The notes: a model not told the origin generated them from the letters alone. A DNA stretch of 14,195 nt from Thermoplasmata archaeon (GCA_021806345.1 JAJZXP010000176.1:1-14195); one strand, 5' to 3'. Shown: positions 6,193 through 13,590, numbered from the stretch's first letter. Numbers and translations are program-made.

Positions 6193-6405
6193 CTATTTTT
6201 CCCTGTCTCGTTCTGCCTGATCCTGTTTGTTTATCTCCGCAATAAGTGCGTCTCTTATGAATTCCTGAACAGAATTCCAAAGCTTCTTCTCTTCAACTAT
6301 CCTGATTATTTCTTCATATAGACCACTGGGTAGTTTCAGCAGTATCTGTTTTGTGTCTATGCCTGTTAGCCTTTCTCTCTTTGCCAATATAACTTCCTTT
6401 GACAA
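6193..6405 (-). CDS. Ribbon-helix-helix transcription regulator, 70 aa
   Basis: The RHH layout is clear: the strand TKQILLKLPS (residues 18-27), helix A (GLYEEIIRIVEEKK) and helix B (SVQEFIRDALIAEINKQ), with a charged tail. The frame opens at TTG 6405. A better start may be TTG 6387, which has AAAGGAAG about six bases upstream; no ATG is available before the fold. The strand sequence is nearly the same as that of the divergent RHH protein at 6492 (KQILLK), suggesting related DNA targets. Direct repeats of AAGATAT one helical turn apart lie between the two genes and are likely operator half-sites. Confidence 0.82.
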   Translation of the reverse strand: MSKEVILAKRERLTGIDTKQILLKLPSGLYEEIIRIVEEKKLWNSVQEFIRDALIAEINKQDQAERDREK

Positions 6406-6458
6406 ATGGAGACCAATAGTTTAATCTTTCCAATTGTTAGATAGCGATGAATACATTT

Positions 6459-6475
6459 AAGATATCTCAAGATAT
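6459..6475. promoter_or_regulatory. Candidate RHH operator: AAGATAT repeated at 10-bp spacing
   Basis: AAGATAT occurs at 6459-6465 and again at 6469-6475, exactly one helical turn apart. The first copy is part of the palindrome AGATATCT. It lies between two divergent RHH genes with near-identical DNA-reading strands. RHH dimers commonly bind side by side on such phased half-sites, which would control both directions. Confidence 0.5.
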
Positions 6476-6491
6476 TTACAGATTGTTTTAA

Positions 6492-6638
6492 ATGAGAGAA
6501 ACCAAACAGATTCTATTGAAAATACCGGTTGAACTTGAAAGGAAAATTGAGGAAGCATACCTGAAAGGGAATTACAGATCAAGGCAGGAGTTTATCCTAG
6601 CTGCAGTGAGAAAGAGCGTGAAAAGGGAGAGGTTGTAA
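6492..6638 (+). CDS. Ribbon-helix-helix transcription regulator, 48 aa
   Basis: This very short gene (48 residues) covers just an RHH domain. It shows the strand ETKQILLKIP (residues 3-12), helix A (VELERKIEEAYLKG), a basic turn (NYRSRQ) and helix B (EFILAAVRKSVKRERL). Its TAA is directly followed by the TTG start of the glycosyltransferase, with no spacer, so the two genes are almost certainly co-transcribed and the regulator probably controls the enzyme's expression. It is divergent from, and similar to, the RHH gene at 6193. Confidence 0.82.
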   Translation: MRETKQILLKIPVELERKIEEAYLKGNYRSRQEFILAAVRKSVKRERL

Positions 6639-7820
6639 TTGTTCCCTTTCATCTGGTATCTCTTTACATTCATTGTTTTAATCTATTTTCCCATTGCAGT
6701 TATGCAGTTTGCAGGGATAATATCAAATATCCATGAGAAGTTTTTTGCTAATGTTCCCGGCATACCAGATCCAGTAAAGGGAAGAAGGGTTGTTGTGGAA
6801 ATAACAACCAATGGCCAGAATCCAGATGTGGTCGATTCCATAATTGGAAAATTGAGGTCCTATGGTCTGGACATGGATATTTTTGTTGTAAAAGAGGAAA
6901 GAGATTCACACGCATATCCGGCAGAAGAGATTACCGTCCCATACTATTATGAGACGCCAAGGGGAAGCAGGACAAAGCTCAGGGCTTTACAATACGCAAT
7001 AAACTCTCTCAGCAAAATGGGCTATGGGAAAGAGGATTACATCTTACACCTGGATGATGATTCCATAGTGGAGAAAGACTACATCAAGTACGTTTTTGGA
7101 ATGAGTGAGGTTGCTGGGCAGGGGGAGATTAGGCTTCGTGATTATGGTGCACATCTCATGTCTACACTTGCAGATTTCATAAGAGTATCGGACTGTGATG
7201 TCTATTGCAGGCATTTCAACAAAAAGGGCAAGGCAATGTTTGTTCATGGTGAGGGTCTCGTTATAAGGGCTGATGTTGAATATGAATTTGGATGGGATTA
7301 TGCGACCTATGGGGCTGATGATGTAATCATGGGAAACCTGGTCTCAAGGAAATATGGTTTCGGGAGAATACCTTATCATATATTCATCTCTCCACCATTG
7401 ACTGCAGGTGACTTCTACAAGCAGAGGAGAAGATGGCTCACTGCAATTGTTTATGCCAGGAAAAAACTGTGGGATATTTCACCAAGGCTTGTTCTTTTTC
7501 TGTTTTATAGATATATAGTGGGATGGACTGGAATAATGGGAATTGGGTATGTCATATATTCTCTTATTTTTGGATTTACAATGCCTGTTCCAATACTTGT
7601 TATGTCTTTATTTAACACTGCCTCATACTTTGCCATCTATCAATACGGTGCTATGCAGACAAACCGGAAATATTCGCCGGTTATGATCATTCTTCAATAT
7701 GCGATCTCAATATACGAAGCAGCTACCCTGTGGTACGCACTCATATATCCTCCCGATACCAGTAAATTTGATGTCATAAGAAAAGCATCCGTTGGAGACG
7801 GCTATGGAGGGGCAAAATAA
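6639..7820 (+). CDS. Membrane glycosyltransferase, GT2 family, Egh-like, 393 aa
   Basis: One N-terminal membrane helix (about residues 3-28) precedes a cytosolic GT-A domain, followed by two to four C-terminal membrane helices (about 285-311, 315-335 and 345-370). The GT2 marks are visible: TTNGQNPDVVDS near the fold start, LHLDDDSIV (Asp139-141, metal and sugar nucleotide), HGEGLVIRADVE, GADDVIMG (acceptor/base Asp227-228) and QRRRW (262-266). The arrangement resembles animal Egghead beta-mannosyltransferase and its prokaryotic relatives, so it probably adds hexose to a lipid or glycan at the membrane. Donor and acceptor are unknown. The TTG start directly follows the RHH gene's TAA and has GGGAGAGG in front; ATG at residue 22 would lose the first helix. 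Confidence 0.9.
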   Translation: MFPFIWYLFTFIVLIYFPIAVMQFAGIISNIHEKFFANVPGIPDPVKGRRVVVEITTNGQNPDVVDSIIGKLRSYGLDMDIFVVKEERDSHAYPAEEITVPYYYETPRGSRTKLRALQYAINSLSKMGYGKEDYILHLDDDSIVEKDYIKYVFGMSEVAGQGEIRLRDYGAHLMSTLADFIRVSDCDVYCRHFNKKGKAMFVHGEGLVIRADVEYEFGWDYATYGADDVIMGNLVSRKYGFGRIPYHIFISPPLTAGDFYKQRRRWLTAIVYARKKLWDISPRLVLFLFYRYIVGWTGIMGIGYVIYSLIFGFTMPVPILVMSLFNTASYFAIYQYGAMQTNRKYSPVMIILQYAISIYEAATLWYALIYPPDTSKFDVIRKASVGDGYGGAK

Positions 7821-7821
7821 C

Positions 7822-7983
7822 TTATTTCATCTTCTGGATGATTATTTTGCCATCCATTTCATAGAAGCCTATTGTGCACTTTTCTTCATTTATATCGAGC
7901 ATTTTCCAAAGACTTCTGGGCAAAGTAATATTCAATGAAGAACCATTCTTTGAAACATGTGAAATGTTTATCAATTGTGGCAT
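7822..7983 (-). CDS. AbrB/SpoVT-type DNA-binding protein, 53 aa
   Basis: The short sequence contains the swapped-hairpin signature: VSKNGSSLNITLPRSLWKMLDI (residues 10-31), that is, a strand, a polar turn, a strand and a short helix, followed by the final strand pair (CTIGFYEMDGKIIIQKM). This family includes MazE-like antitoxins and transition-state regulators such as AbrB, which bind DNA as dimers. No toxin partner is adjacent. ATG 7983 has an AT-rich TATA-like box (about 8000-8010) 23 bp upstream, so leaderless translation is likely. The gene ends one base from the glycosyltransferase stop, in convergent orientation. Confidence 0.78.
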   Translation of the reverse strand: MPQLINISHVSKNGSSLNITLPRSLWKMLDINEEKCTIGFYEMDGKIIIQKMK

Positions 7984-8065
7984 TAAGGGTAATTATGATC
8001 ATAAATTAAATAATTGGCTTGATGTCACACATTAGCAACGGTCTGATCTTTAGTATTACTTGGTT

Positions 8066-8242
8066 TCAATACAACCAATATTCTCGGAAATTTGCACCCT
8101 TTCCCCAGTAAAGTACAATAACGCCATTCAATTGATACCTGATCTTAACTGAATCTTCCTAGGCAAGGTGAATGCTGTTAATGAAGATCTTTTTGAAGTT
8201 TAACCCACGTTCTACAACTTTCAAAGTGAAGGTTGCTTTCAT
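8066..8242 (-). pseudogene. Possible decayed small gene with one in-frame TAG
   Basis: A 59-codon frame opens at ATG 8242 (MKATFTLKVVERGLNFKKI), contains one TAG at 8159-8161 and ends at TGA 8066. The part after the TAG is still protein-like (EDSVKIRYQLNGVIVLYWGKG), which is why I list it. The amino acids suggest alternating beta strands, but I know no family. It lies in the 270-bp gap after the MORC gene, and the AT-rich sequence before it could be a promoter. Chance openness of an AT-rich gap is a fair alternative. Confidence 0.3.
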
Positions 8243-8256
8243 TAGATTGAAAGAAA

Positions 8257-9741
8257 TTAAATTTTAGCGCATTTATTATAGTGCTCTAGTGTTATTCTGA
8301 TAACATCAGCATTTGTTACATTTGTTTTTCCATAAGCCTTTGCTATCTTTTCTTTAACCTCTTCCACCTTTTCCTTTTCTATGTTGGCAGCTAAGTAAAC
8401 ATTTTCCTTGTTTTGTGGTGGACTTGGAACATACTGAGGATCACCCTCAAACCCAACACCTTTTTTAGACTCTAACTTTCTTTTAGCGTCCTTGAAAGGC
8501 TTAGAATTTTTAACAATATCTCTTATCTTATTTTCATAATTAATATCTCTTTTCAGTTCTCTAACATAGTGGTCGACAATGACATCCCTAATATCCGGCA
8601 ACTTCTTCTCCCCTGTTTTATCCTTTAATTCCTTCTTGGATTTACCCATTTTTTCAAGGAATACATTTATTTTATTTTTCACTAATTCCTCCAGTTTCCT
8701 GTATGTGGGAGATGTTGTATCCAGATCACTTTTTCTACTATTCCAAGGCATAGCTTCTGCCGGACCATTCAAGTAAATTACACCTCTTAACCATATGAGC
8801 TGGCTACCTGCATGACCAATTTTGCCCTCATCATAGGACTGATCGTAAACTCCAATCTTATTATCCTTTACCAGTAATCTGCCATTGCAGTAGATGTTCA
8901 TGCCAAATTTGTTGATTCTGGACCCCTCTGTCATAAGTCCTAATTTTATTTTGACAGAGATTTCCCTAGTTTTCAACGTGTTTTTTTCCTTAGTCGGAAC
9001 CCTAAGATTGTCTTTTGTTTCAAGTGGGTCGCAGTGCTCTGGGGATTCAACTTTGTTTAGAATTTCTATCTCAGGATCAGCGTTATTGATTTTTACTCCT
9101 TCAAAAAGGATATTTACCACACTGGAAAGATCTTTCAGTCCATATCTTTCCTCTAATTCAACTCTTCCTTTAATTGGAAAATTCTGGAAGTCTGAATAAT
9201 CAGAAACATGTAACTTAATTTTTGTAGTTCCTTCTTTTATCTCTTCGTTCTTGTTAAGTTCCATAATTTTGAACTTCCAATCCATTTTGTCGAGTATTTC
9301 ATCACGTTTCAAGATTATCTTCCAGCCCTTTTCTGAGTGCGACCTACTCAAAATCTCCACGGAATTTGATACCGCCAATCCCGCTGCTTTGCCACCAATA
9401 CCAAATCTAGAAATGCTTCCCTCTTCTGGATCGACACCACTATCACCTGGTCTTACGAAGCGAACTGCATCTTTTTTGGGACATCCTCCACAGTTGTCTA
9501 AAATTTCAATAATTCCATCCCCTCCTTCAGTTTTTAGGCTTACCTCAACATTTCTGGCTTCATATGATCTATCTCCATTGATTCTTGCCTGTTCAATTGA
9601 GTTATCAACATATTCAGCAACTGCATCAGGAAGTGTATAGCCAGCGCTTATTAAGGCAAGATACGTGCCTTTGGCCGTCGGGGTCGCATCAATCGTCTCT
9701 CCTCTCTCCTCATTTTTTTCCTGACCAATTATAATAACCAT
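8257..9741 (-). CDS. MORC-like GHKL ATPase, 494 aa
   Basis: A Bergerat (GHKL) ATP-binding fold is visible: AVAEYVDNSIEQA (Glu43, Asp46, Asn47), EILDNCGG (Asp82), RFGIGGKAAGLAV (112-124) and GTTKIKL (171-177). An S5-like transducer follows, with FGMNIYCNGRLLVK and MPWNSRKSDLD (Lys337). This order fits prokaryotic MORC proteins, ATP-gated dimeric DNA clamps that comparative genomics has linked to R-M loci. Residues 350-425 are predicted to be coiled or helical. Residues 447-490 form a strand-helix-helix pattern resembling an RHH domain. It follows the ParB-like gene by four bases. The ParB-adjacent operon and the R-M neighbours suggest a role in recognising or compacting foreign DNA, which is an inference. 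Confidence 0.88.
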   Translation of the reverse strand: MVIIIGQEKNEERGETIDATPTAKGTYLALISAGYTLPDAVAEYVDNSIEQARINGDRSYEARNVEVSLKTEGGDGIIEILDNCGGCPKKDAVRFVRPGDSGVDPEEGSISRFGIGGKAAGLAVSNSVEILSRSHSEKGWKIILKRDEILDKMDWKFKIMELNKNEEIKEGTTKIKLHVSDYSDFQNFPIKGRVELEERYGLKDLSSVVNILFEGVKINNADPEIEILNKVESPEHCDPLETKDNLRVPTKEKNTLKTREISVKIKLGLMTEGSRINKFGMNIYCNGRLLVKDNKIGVYDQSYDEGKIGHAGSQLIWLRGVIYLNGPAEAMPWNSRKSDLDTTSPTYRKLEELVKNKINVFLEKMGKSKKELKDKTGEKKLPDIRDVIVDHYVRELKRDINYENKIRDIVKNSKPFKDAKRKLESKKGVGFEGDPQYVPSPPQNKENVYLAANIEKEKVEEVKEKIAKAYGKTNVTNADVIRITLEHYNKCAKI

Positions 9742-9745
9742 ATTA

Positions 9746-10708
9746 TCAGGCCCCCATTTTTACAGAAGTATCCTTCTTTTCGATTTCTCTTTTGACTAAT
9801 TCCCTGATCCACATCTCAATTTTCTTATCCTCTGATGTGAGTATTTTTTCAATTTTTCTTGACACCTCAGCGTTGAAGGAAATGCTTATCTTTATTCCGG
9901 TAGGTTCCTCTATGATCTTTTTGGTGAGTTCAGGGACAGGGACCTTTGGATCCTTTTTGAATTCTGATATCAGTCTTTTTTTCTGCAAAGGAGAGAGCTT
10001 TGGAAAGTTGGTTGATAAATCCTTGACAAGTTTAGTCCTGAGCTCTTCCTGGTTTCCACTTTGTTGGGCTATGTATCTATTCACTTGTCTACTTGTAATT
10101 GCGCTCATAATCATGTTGGAATCAACTATTCCGAGAGAAAGATTCGAGCTTCCCTCGTTTCTTATTACATCACCATTTGGTCCCTTTTCTTCTATGCTTA
10201 TTTTTGATTTGTTGAAGAGTTCGTAGGCATTAATTCTTGAAATTACCCATGATTCAGTTTTTCCAAGGAGATCAGCAACCTCCTTTAGATCTCCAGTTCT
10301 GTTAGCCAGTTTCCAGCACAACATTCCATACTCCAGAGGACTAGCACTTTTTCTTTCCTCGTTTTCCTGGAATGATATCTGAAGTGCTTCCACATCGTTA
10401 AGTTCCTTAACTATACAGGGAGCCTTAGTTATTCCTGCAATTTTGGAAGCCCTGTATCTCCTCCCTCCTGCAACTATTTCAAACTTTTGACCATTCAAGC
10501 CTACTGGCCTAACTACAAGGGGTTCAAGGACGCCTACCTGCTTGATGGATGCTGCAAGTCCTTCAAGGTCCCCCGGCTCGAGCCTCTCGTTTAATTCTCC
10601 AAGGAATAACTTGTCCAATTCAATATTTCTGACACTTCTCTTTTCCTTTTCTTGGAATACAGTCTCGTTCCCATTCTCCTGTTCTTTCTCAATGCTTTCG
10701 TTTGCCAT
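9746..10708 (-). CDS. ParB/Spo0J-like protein without ParA, 320 aa
   Basis: The ParB N-terminal CTPase domain is present: GVLEPLVVRP (about 59-68), FEIVAGGRRYRASKIAG (about 76-92) and ENEERKSASPLEYG (115-128), the usual CTP-binding boxes. A helix-turn-helix (LKEVADLLGKTESWVISRI, 141-159) follows. The C-terminal segment (272-310, IKISISFNAEVSRKI to IRELVKREIEKK) looks like a small RHH-type dimerisation or DNA-binding unit. ParB proteins load as CTP-gated clamps at parS sites. No ParA gene is near. I place the start at ATG 10708, with TTTATTAA 21-28 bp upstream; the frame stays open to 10771. The MORC gene begins four bases after its TGA, so they form an operon. Confidence 0.88.
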   Translation of the reverse strand: MANESIEKEQENGNETVFQEKEKRSVRNIELDKLFLGELNERLEPGDLEGLAASIKQVGVLEPLVVRPVGLNGQKFEIVAGGRRYRASKIAGITKAPCIVKELNDVEALQISFQENEERKSASPLEYGMLCWKLANRTGDLKEVADLLGKTESWVISRINAYELFNKSKISIEEKGPNGDVIRNEGSSNLSLGIVDSNMIMSAITSRQVNRYIAQQSGNQEELRTKLVKDLSTNFPKLSPLQKKRLISEFKKDPKVPVPELTKKIIEEPTGIKISISFNAEVSRKIEKILTSEDKKIEMWIRELVKREIEKKDTSVKMGA

Positions 10709-10728
10709 AATTATACAATACATTCTTA

Positions 10729-10736
10729 TTAATAAA
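10729..10736 (-). promoter_or_regulatory. TATA box of the ParB-MORC operon
   Basis: On the minus strand this reads TTTATTAA, and it is centred about 25 bp before ATG 10708. That is the classical archaeal distance to a transcription start, so the ParB-like mRNA is probably leaderless. This supports ATG 10708 over the longer frame. A GGAAACA stretch occupies the BRE position just upstream. Confidence 0.55.
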
Positions 10737-10740
10737 TGTT

Positions 10741-10772
10741 TCCTACTTTTTCCTACTAAGTATGAATACATA
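10741..10772. promoter_or_regulatory. Phased direct repeat and inverted repeat upstream of parB
   Basis: TCCTACT occurs at 10741-10747 and 10751-10757, exactly 10 bp apart. An inverted repeat TATG-AATA-CATA follows at 10761-10772. Both lie just behind the TATA box of the ParB-like gene. They could be binding sites for ParB itself (a parS-like centromere or autoregulation site) or for another regulator. Confidence 0.42.
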
Positions 10773-10791
10773 AGATGAACTAACCAATATA

Positions 10792-11652
10792 TTAAAAGTT
10801 AGTTATCATAACCTCGTTAAACCCCATCCTCGCGCTACCGATTCTGTTTATTTGCTTTCTATTTCTGAATGTTGTCATTTTGAATGAACTAAAAATAGCC
10901 TTTATTTCATCGCAATATCTGTTAGTGACCATTACCTTGACGCCCCTGTTGGTTAGTTCTTCTACAGTATTTTTCAAGTTAAGATGATCTCTTTCGGTAA
11001 ATGAGGTTGCATTATATTGAACAAAATTACTGTTCTTTTCCCGAAAATATGGTGGGTCTAGAAAAACGAAATCTCCATTTTCCGCATTTTCCAAAGTTAC
11101 GGGGTAAGATGCATTCATAATGGTAGTATCCTTCAACAAAGTCGAATATAACTCTAAATCCTCATTATTGGCCAAGTAGAATCTTTTGTATCCTCCATAG
11201 GGAACATTATACTTGCCTGTCTTATTGGTCCTCCACAACCCGTTGTATCCATTTCTGTTCAAGTACAGAAACATAGCTGCCCTTTCAGTATCTATACAGT
11301 TCGTACTTCCACATCCGTTGAACTTCTTTCTAATACGATAATACTCTTCGGCTCCGGCAGCACTCCTATATTTTTCTAACTCAACTGATAGCTCCATTGG
11401 TTTATCTTTTACCGCCAGCAATAAATTGATTAAATCTCCATTTACATCTGAGATTATCGCATGACTTATCTTTTTCTTATTCTTCAAAGTCCAGAACAGT
11501 GACCCTCCTCCAAAAAATGGTTCATAATAATTGTTGAAGTTTGTAGGAATTTCTTGCAATAAATTCTTCATCGAACTGCTTTTCCCGCCAGCCCATTTCA
11601 CTAAATTAGGTATTCTCCTGTTTTTCCCATGCCATTCATAAACAAACGTCAT
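10792..11652 (-). CDS. Dam-type DNA adenine N6-methyltransferase, 286 aa
   Basis: The alpha-class N6-adenine methyltransferase order is clear: VKWAGGKSS (motif X, about residues 18-26), YYEPFFGGGSLFW (SAM-binding motif I, 42-54), a target-recognition region containing NRNGYNGLWRTNKTGKYN, and FLDPPYF (catalytic DPPY, 199-202). The NGLWR-type region resembles Dam and DpnII enzymes, so GATC is the likely target, though not proven. ATG 11652 gives a normal family length; GTG 11721 is open in frame and has a TATA-like ATTTTATC 25 bp upstream, so a leaderless 309-aa form is possible. The HNH endonuclease gene directly upstream on the same strand suggests an R-M pair, and the ParB-MORC operon follows. 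Confidence 0.9.
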   Translation of the reverse strand: MTFVYEWHGKNRRIPNLVKWAGGKSSSMKNLLQEIPTNFNNYYEPFFGGGSLFWTLKNKKKISHAIISDVNGDLINLLLAVKDKPMELSVELEKYRSAAGAEEYYRIRKKFNGCGSTNCIDTERAAMFLYLNRNGYNGLWRTNKTGKYNVPYGGYKRFYLANNEDLELYSTLLKDTTIMNASYPVTLENAENGDFVFLDPPYFREKNSNFVQYNATSFTERDHLNLKNTVEELTNRGVKVMVTNRYCDEIKAIFSSFKMTTFRNRKQINRIGSARMGFNEVMITNF

Positions 11653-11769
11653 AGCTGGTAATCGCTTAGTTATATAGATCTTTTGTTGTCTCCGATCACC
11701 CGCTTTAGATACATTCCACACTTTGATTTCCGAACGAGTGTGATAAAATTCTCAAATTACACTCTTATC

Positions 11770-12456
11770 TTAAACTGACAGACCTATTCTGTATTCCTTA
11801 CCACTTAATAAGAACCTGACGTATTCTGAATTATGCTCAACAACCTCTCTCTTTCCCAAATCGAATTCCTTGTGATGATTGGGACACAAAATTAAGAGGT
11901 TATCTGGAGTCTCAGGAAATCCTTCCCTCTTGGGTCTTATATGTGCGCCTTCCACATAAAATGTCCCATCTCTCTTCACTATTCTAGTACCGCATATCTG
12001 ACATCTGAATTCTCTCAATATCTTAATTTTGGTAACCGTTGCATTATCTCGCTTTATCTTTATGCCGTTTATTTCTTCATATTCAGGTGCTTGTGGTGTT
12101 AATGATCTTAACTCTTCTCTGATCTTCTCAAGATTCTTTCCATTATATGATATTTCGGCTTCTTTCTCCTCCGCTTCATCCTTTGATGCTGGATTATCAG
12201 GTACATACCATACATGATCCAACAGTTCGATCACTCCTCTTCTTTTCAAATCATACTGCGCCCTTCTGACTGAGTGCTGCCATTCGTATTCATTTCTTTC
12301 GGTGCCATCATTTCCATGAGAGCATTTCTCTTCAGTAATGCACTCTGGCAGTGCATTTTTTAATGATTCATACAGTTCTGGTGTGGTCATAGGTTCTTTT
12401 TCGAGTTTTGATGGGATCAACTCCACAAATTTTCTAAAGCAGGTTTTTTCAGCCAT
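11770..12456 (-). CDS. HNH restriction-type endonuclease with Mrr-like N-terminus, 228 aa
   Basis: The C-terminal half is a zinc-bearing HNH nuclease: RCQICGTRI (Cys152, Cys155), YVEGAHIRPKREGFP (His172), DNLLILCPNHHKEFDLG (Asn186, Cys191, His194/195). The N-terminal 90 residues resemble the winged-helix Mrr_N domain found in restriction enzymes (EYEWQHSVRRAQYDLKRRG, then VIELLDHVWYV). Acidic residues 92-130 link the two. Such architectures cut DNA at modified or specific sites. Its ATG 12456 has a TTATTAG box centred 26 bp upstream, pointing to a leaderless message. The Dam-type methyltransferase follows downstream on the same strand, so it is probably the restriction half of that pair. Methyl-dependent cleavage is an alternative. 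Confidence 0.9.
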   Translation of the reverse strand: MAEKTCFRKFVELIPSKLEKEPMTTPELYESLKNALPECITEEKCSHGNDGTERNEYEWQHSVRRAQYDLKRRGVIELLDHVWYVPDNPASKDEAEEKEAEISYNGKNLEKIREELRSLTPQAPEYEEINGIKIKRDNATVTKIKILREFRCQICGTRIVKRDGTFYVEGAHIRPKREGFPETPDNLLILCPNHHKEFDLGKREVVEHNSEYVRFLLSGKEYRIGLSV

Positions 12457-12566
12457 ATTCTCTTAGATCGAACAACTACTAATAACCCCTCATAAGAAGT
12501 GGATTTTGGAAATGAAGTAATCCAATTTATCTTCGTGTCTCAGCCTACTAAAACGTTTACCGAACA

Positions 12567-12573
12567 AATTTAA
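12567..12573 (+). promoter_or_regulatory. TATA box of the second R-M unit
   Basis: AATTTAA abuts ATG 12574. Archaeal transcription normally begins about 25 bp downstream, which would be near 12595. This favours the second ATG at 12598 as the true start of the methyltransferase. Confidence 0.5.
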
Positions 12574-12597
12574 ATGACTACTGTATATGGTTTTAAA

Positions 12598-13590
12598 ATG
12601 CCTAGTAAAGATGAATTCATATTCAAGGATTTGTCAGGAAGGCGACGTTCTTACCTGATCTCAGACAAATATTCTTCTAGTTACGATCTCCTAATTGGCC
12701 AGAATGATTCCCTGGAGTTCCTCAAGACTGTGCCGGATAAGTCAGTTAAGTTAATAGTCACATCCCCGCCTTACAATATTGGCAAAGTTTATGAGGAAAG
12801 AGTGAAGCTGGATGAATATCTGGACTATCAGTCGAAGGTGGCCAGGGAATGCGTCAGGATAATGAGGGATGACGGAAGCATAGCATGGGAGGTTGGAAAT
12901 TACGTCTACAACAGGGAGATATTCCCGCTTGACTTCTTCTTTTACAGAATATTCAAAGAACAGAACAATTTGAAGATGAGGAATCGCATCATATGGAGAA
13001 TTGAGCATGGCCTGCACGCATCCCTGCGCTTCTCCGGAAGATATGAGACCATATCATGGTTCACAAAGACTGATGATTACACTTTCAATCTTGATCCTGT
13101 CCGCATTCCGCAGAAGTATCCCGGGAAAACGCACTACAAAAAAGGGGAGAATTACGGGAAACCTTCAGGTAATCCCCTTGGAAAGAATCCCGGAGATGTC
13201 TGGGACATAGTTCTTCATGACTGGGAGGAAGAGATATGGAATATCCCCAATGTAAAGGCCAACCATCCGGAGAAAACTGAACATCCTGCACAGTATCCCA
13301 TAGAACTGGTTCAAAGGCTGGTACTGGCTCTTACCAATGAGGGTGACACTGTTTTGGATCCATTCGGTGGTGTCGGGACAAGCGCTCTTGCCTCCCTGCT
13401 GTTAAAGAGAAATGCAATCAGCGTTGAAAGAGATGAAAAGTACGTGGAAACAACCCTGGAGAGGGTAAAGGCAATGGCTAACGGCACACTGAGGATAAGG
13501 AAACTTGGAACTAGAGTATATGTGCCAAGCGGAAAAGAGAAAGTTTCAAAAATACCGGAGAGTTGGCTTAACAATGAGAGTGGTAAGTGA
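12598..13590 (+). CDS. Beta-class DNA methyltransferase, probably N4-cytosine, BglII-type
   Basis: The beta-class order is visible: IVTSPPYNIGKVYEER (catalytic SPPY, about residues 53-68), ARECVRIMRDDGSIAWEVGN, then HPAQYPIELVQRLVLALT and VLDPFGGVGTSALAS (SAM-binding FxGxGTS, about 252-266). SPPY in this order usually means N4-cytosine methylation. The next gene is a BglII-like endonuclease overlapping its end by 17 bases, which matches a type II system. BglII reads AGATCT and its known partner methylates cytosine-N4, but identical specificity here is not shown. Start 12598 is chosen because the TATA box is at 12567-12573; ATG 12574 would add eight residues. The protein is 330 aa, typical for the family. 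Confidence 0.9.
   Translation: MPSKDEFIFKDLSGRRRSYLISDKYSSSYDLLIGQNDSLEFLKTVPDKSVKLIVTSPPYNIGKVYEERVKLDEYLDYQSKVARECVRIMRDDGSIAWEVGNYVYNREIFPLDFFFYRIFKEQNNLKMRNRIIWRIEHGLHASLRFSGRYETISWFTKTDDYTFNLDPVRIPQKYPGKTHYKKGENYGKPSGNPLGKNPGDVWDIVLHDWEEEIWNIPNVKANHPEKTEHPAQYPIELVQRLVLALTNEGDTVLDPFGGVGTSALASLLLKRNAISVERDEKYVETTLERVKAMANGTLRIRKLGTRVYVPSGKEKVSKIPESWLNNESGK

Noticed and set aside
5871..6405. Toxin-antitoxin pair formed by the RHH gene and the 76-aa or 54-aa gene
   Set aside because: Neither small protein shows a known toxin motif, and the RHH gene is about 90 bp away with a separate promoter-like sequence.
3604..8161. TAG as a pyrrolysine codon in the two interrupted frames
   Set aside because: TAG ends at least three other genes in the window (stops at 1148, 4635 and 14099), and no pyrrolysine genes are seen.
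9251..9640. 129-codon plus-strand frame
   Set aside because: It lies wholly opposite the GHKL ATPase motifs of the MORC gene and is a shadow.
10709..10771. Upstream extension of the ParB-like gene
   Set aside because: The added residues would place the TATA box and repeats inside the coding region; the ATG at 10708 fits the TATA distance better.
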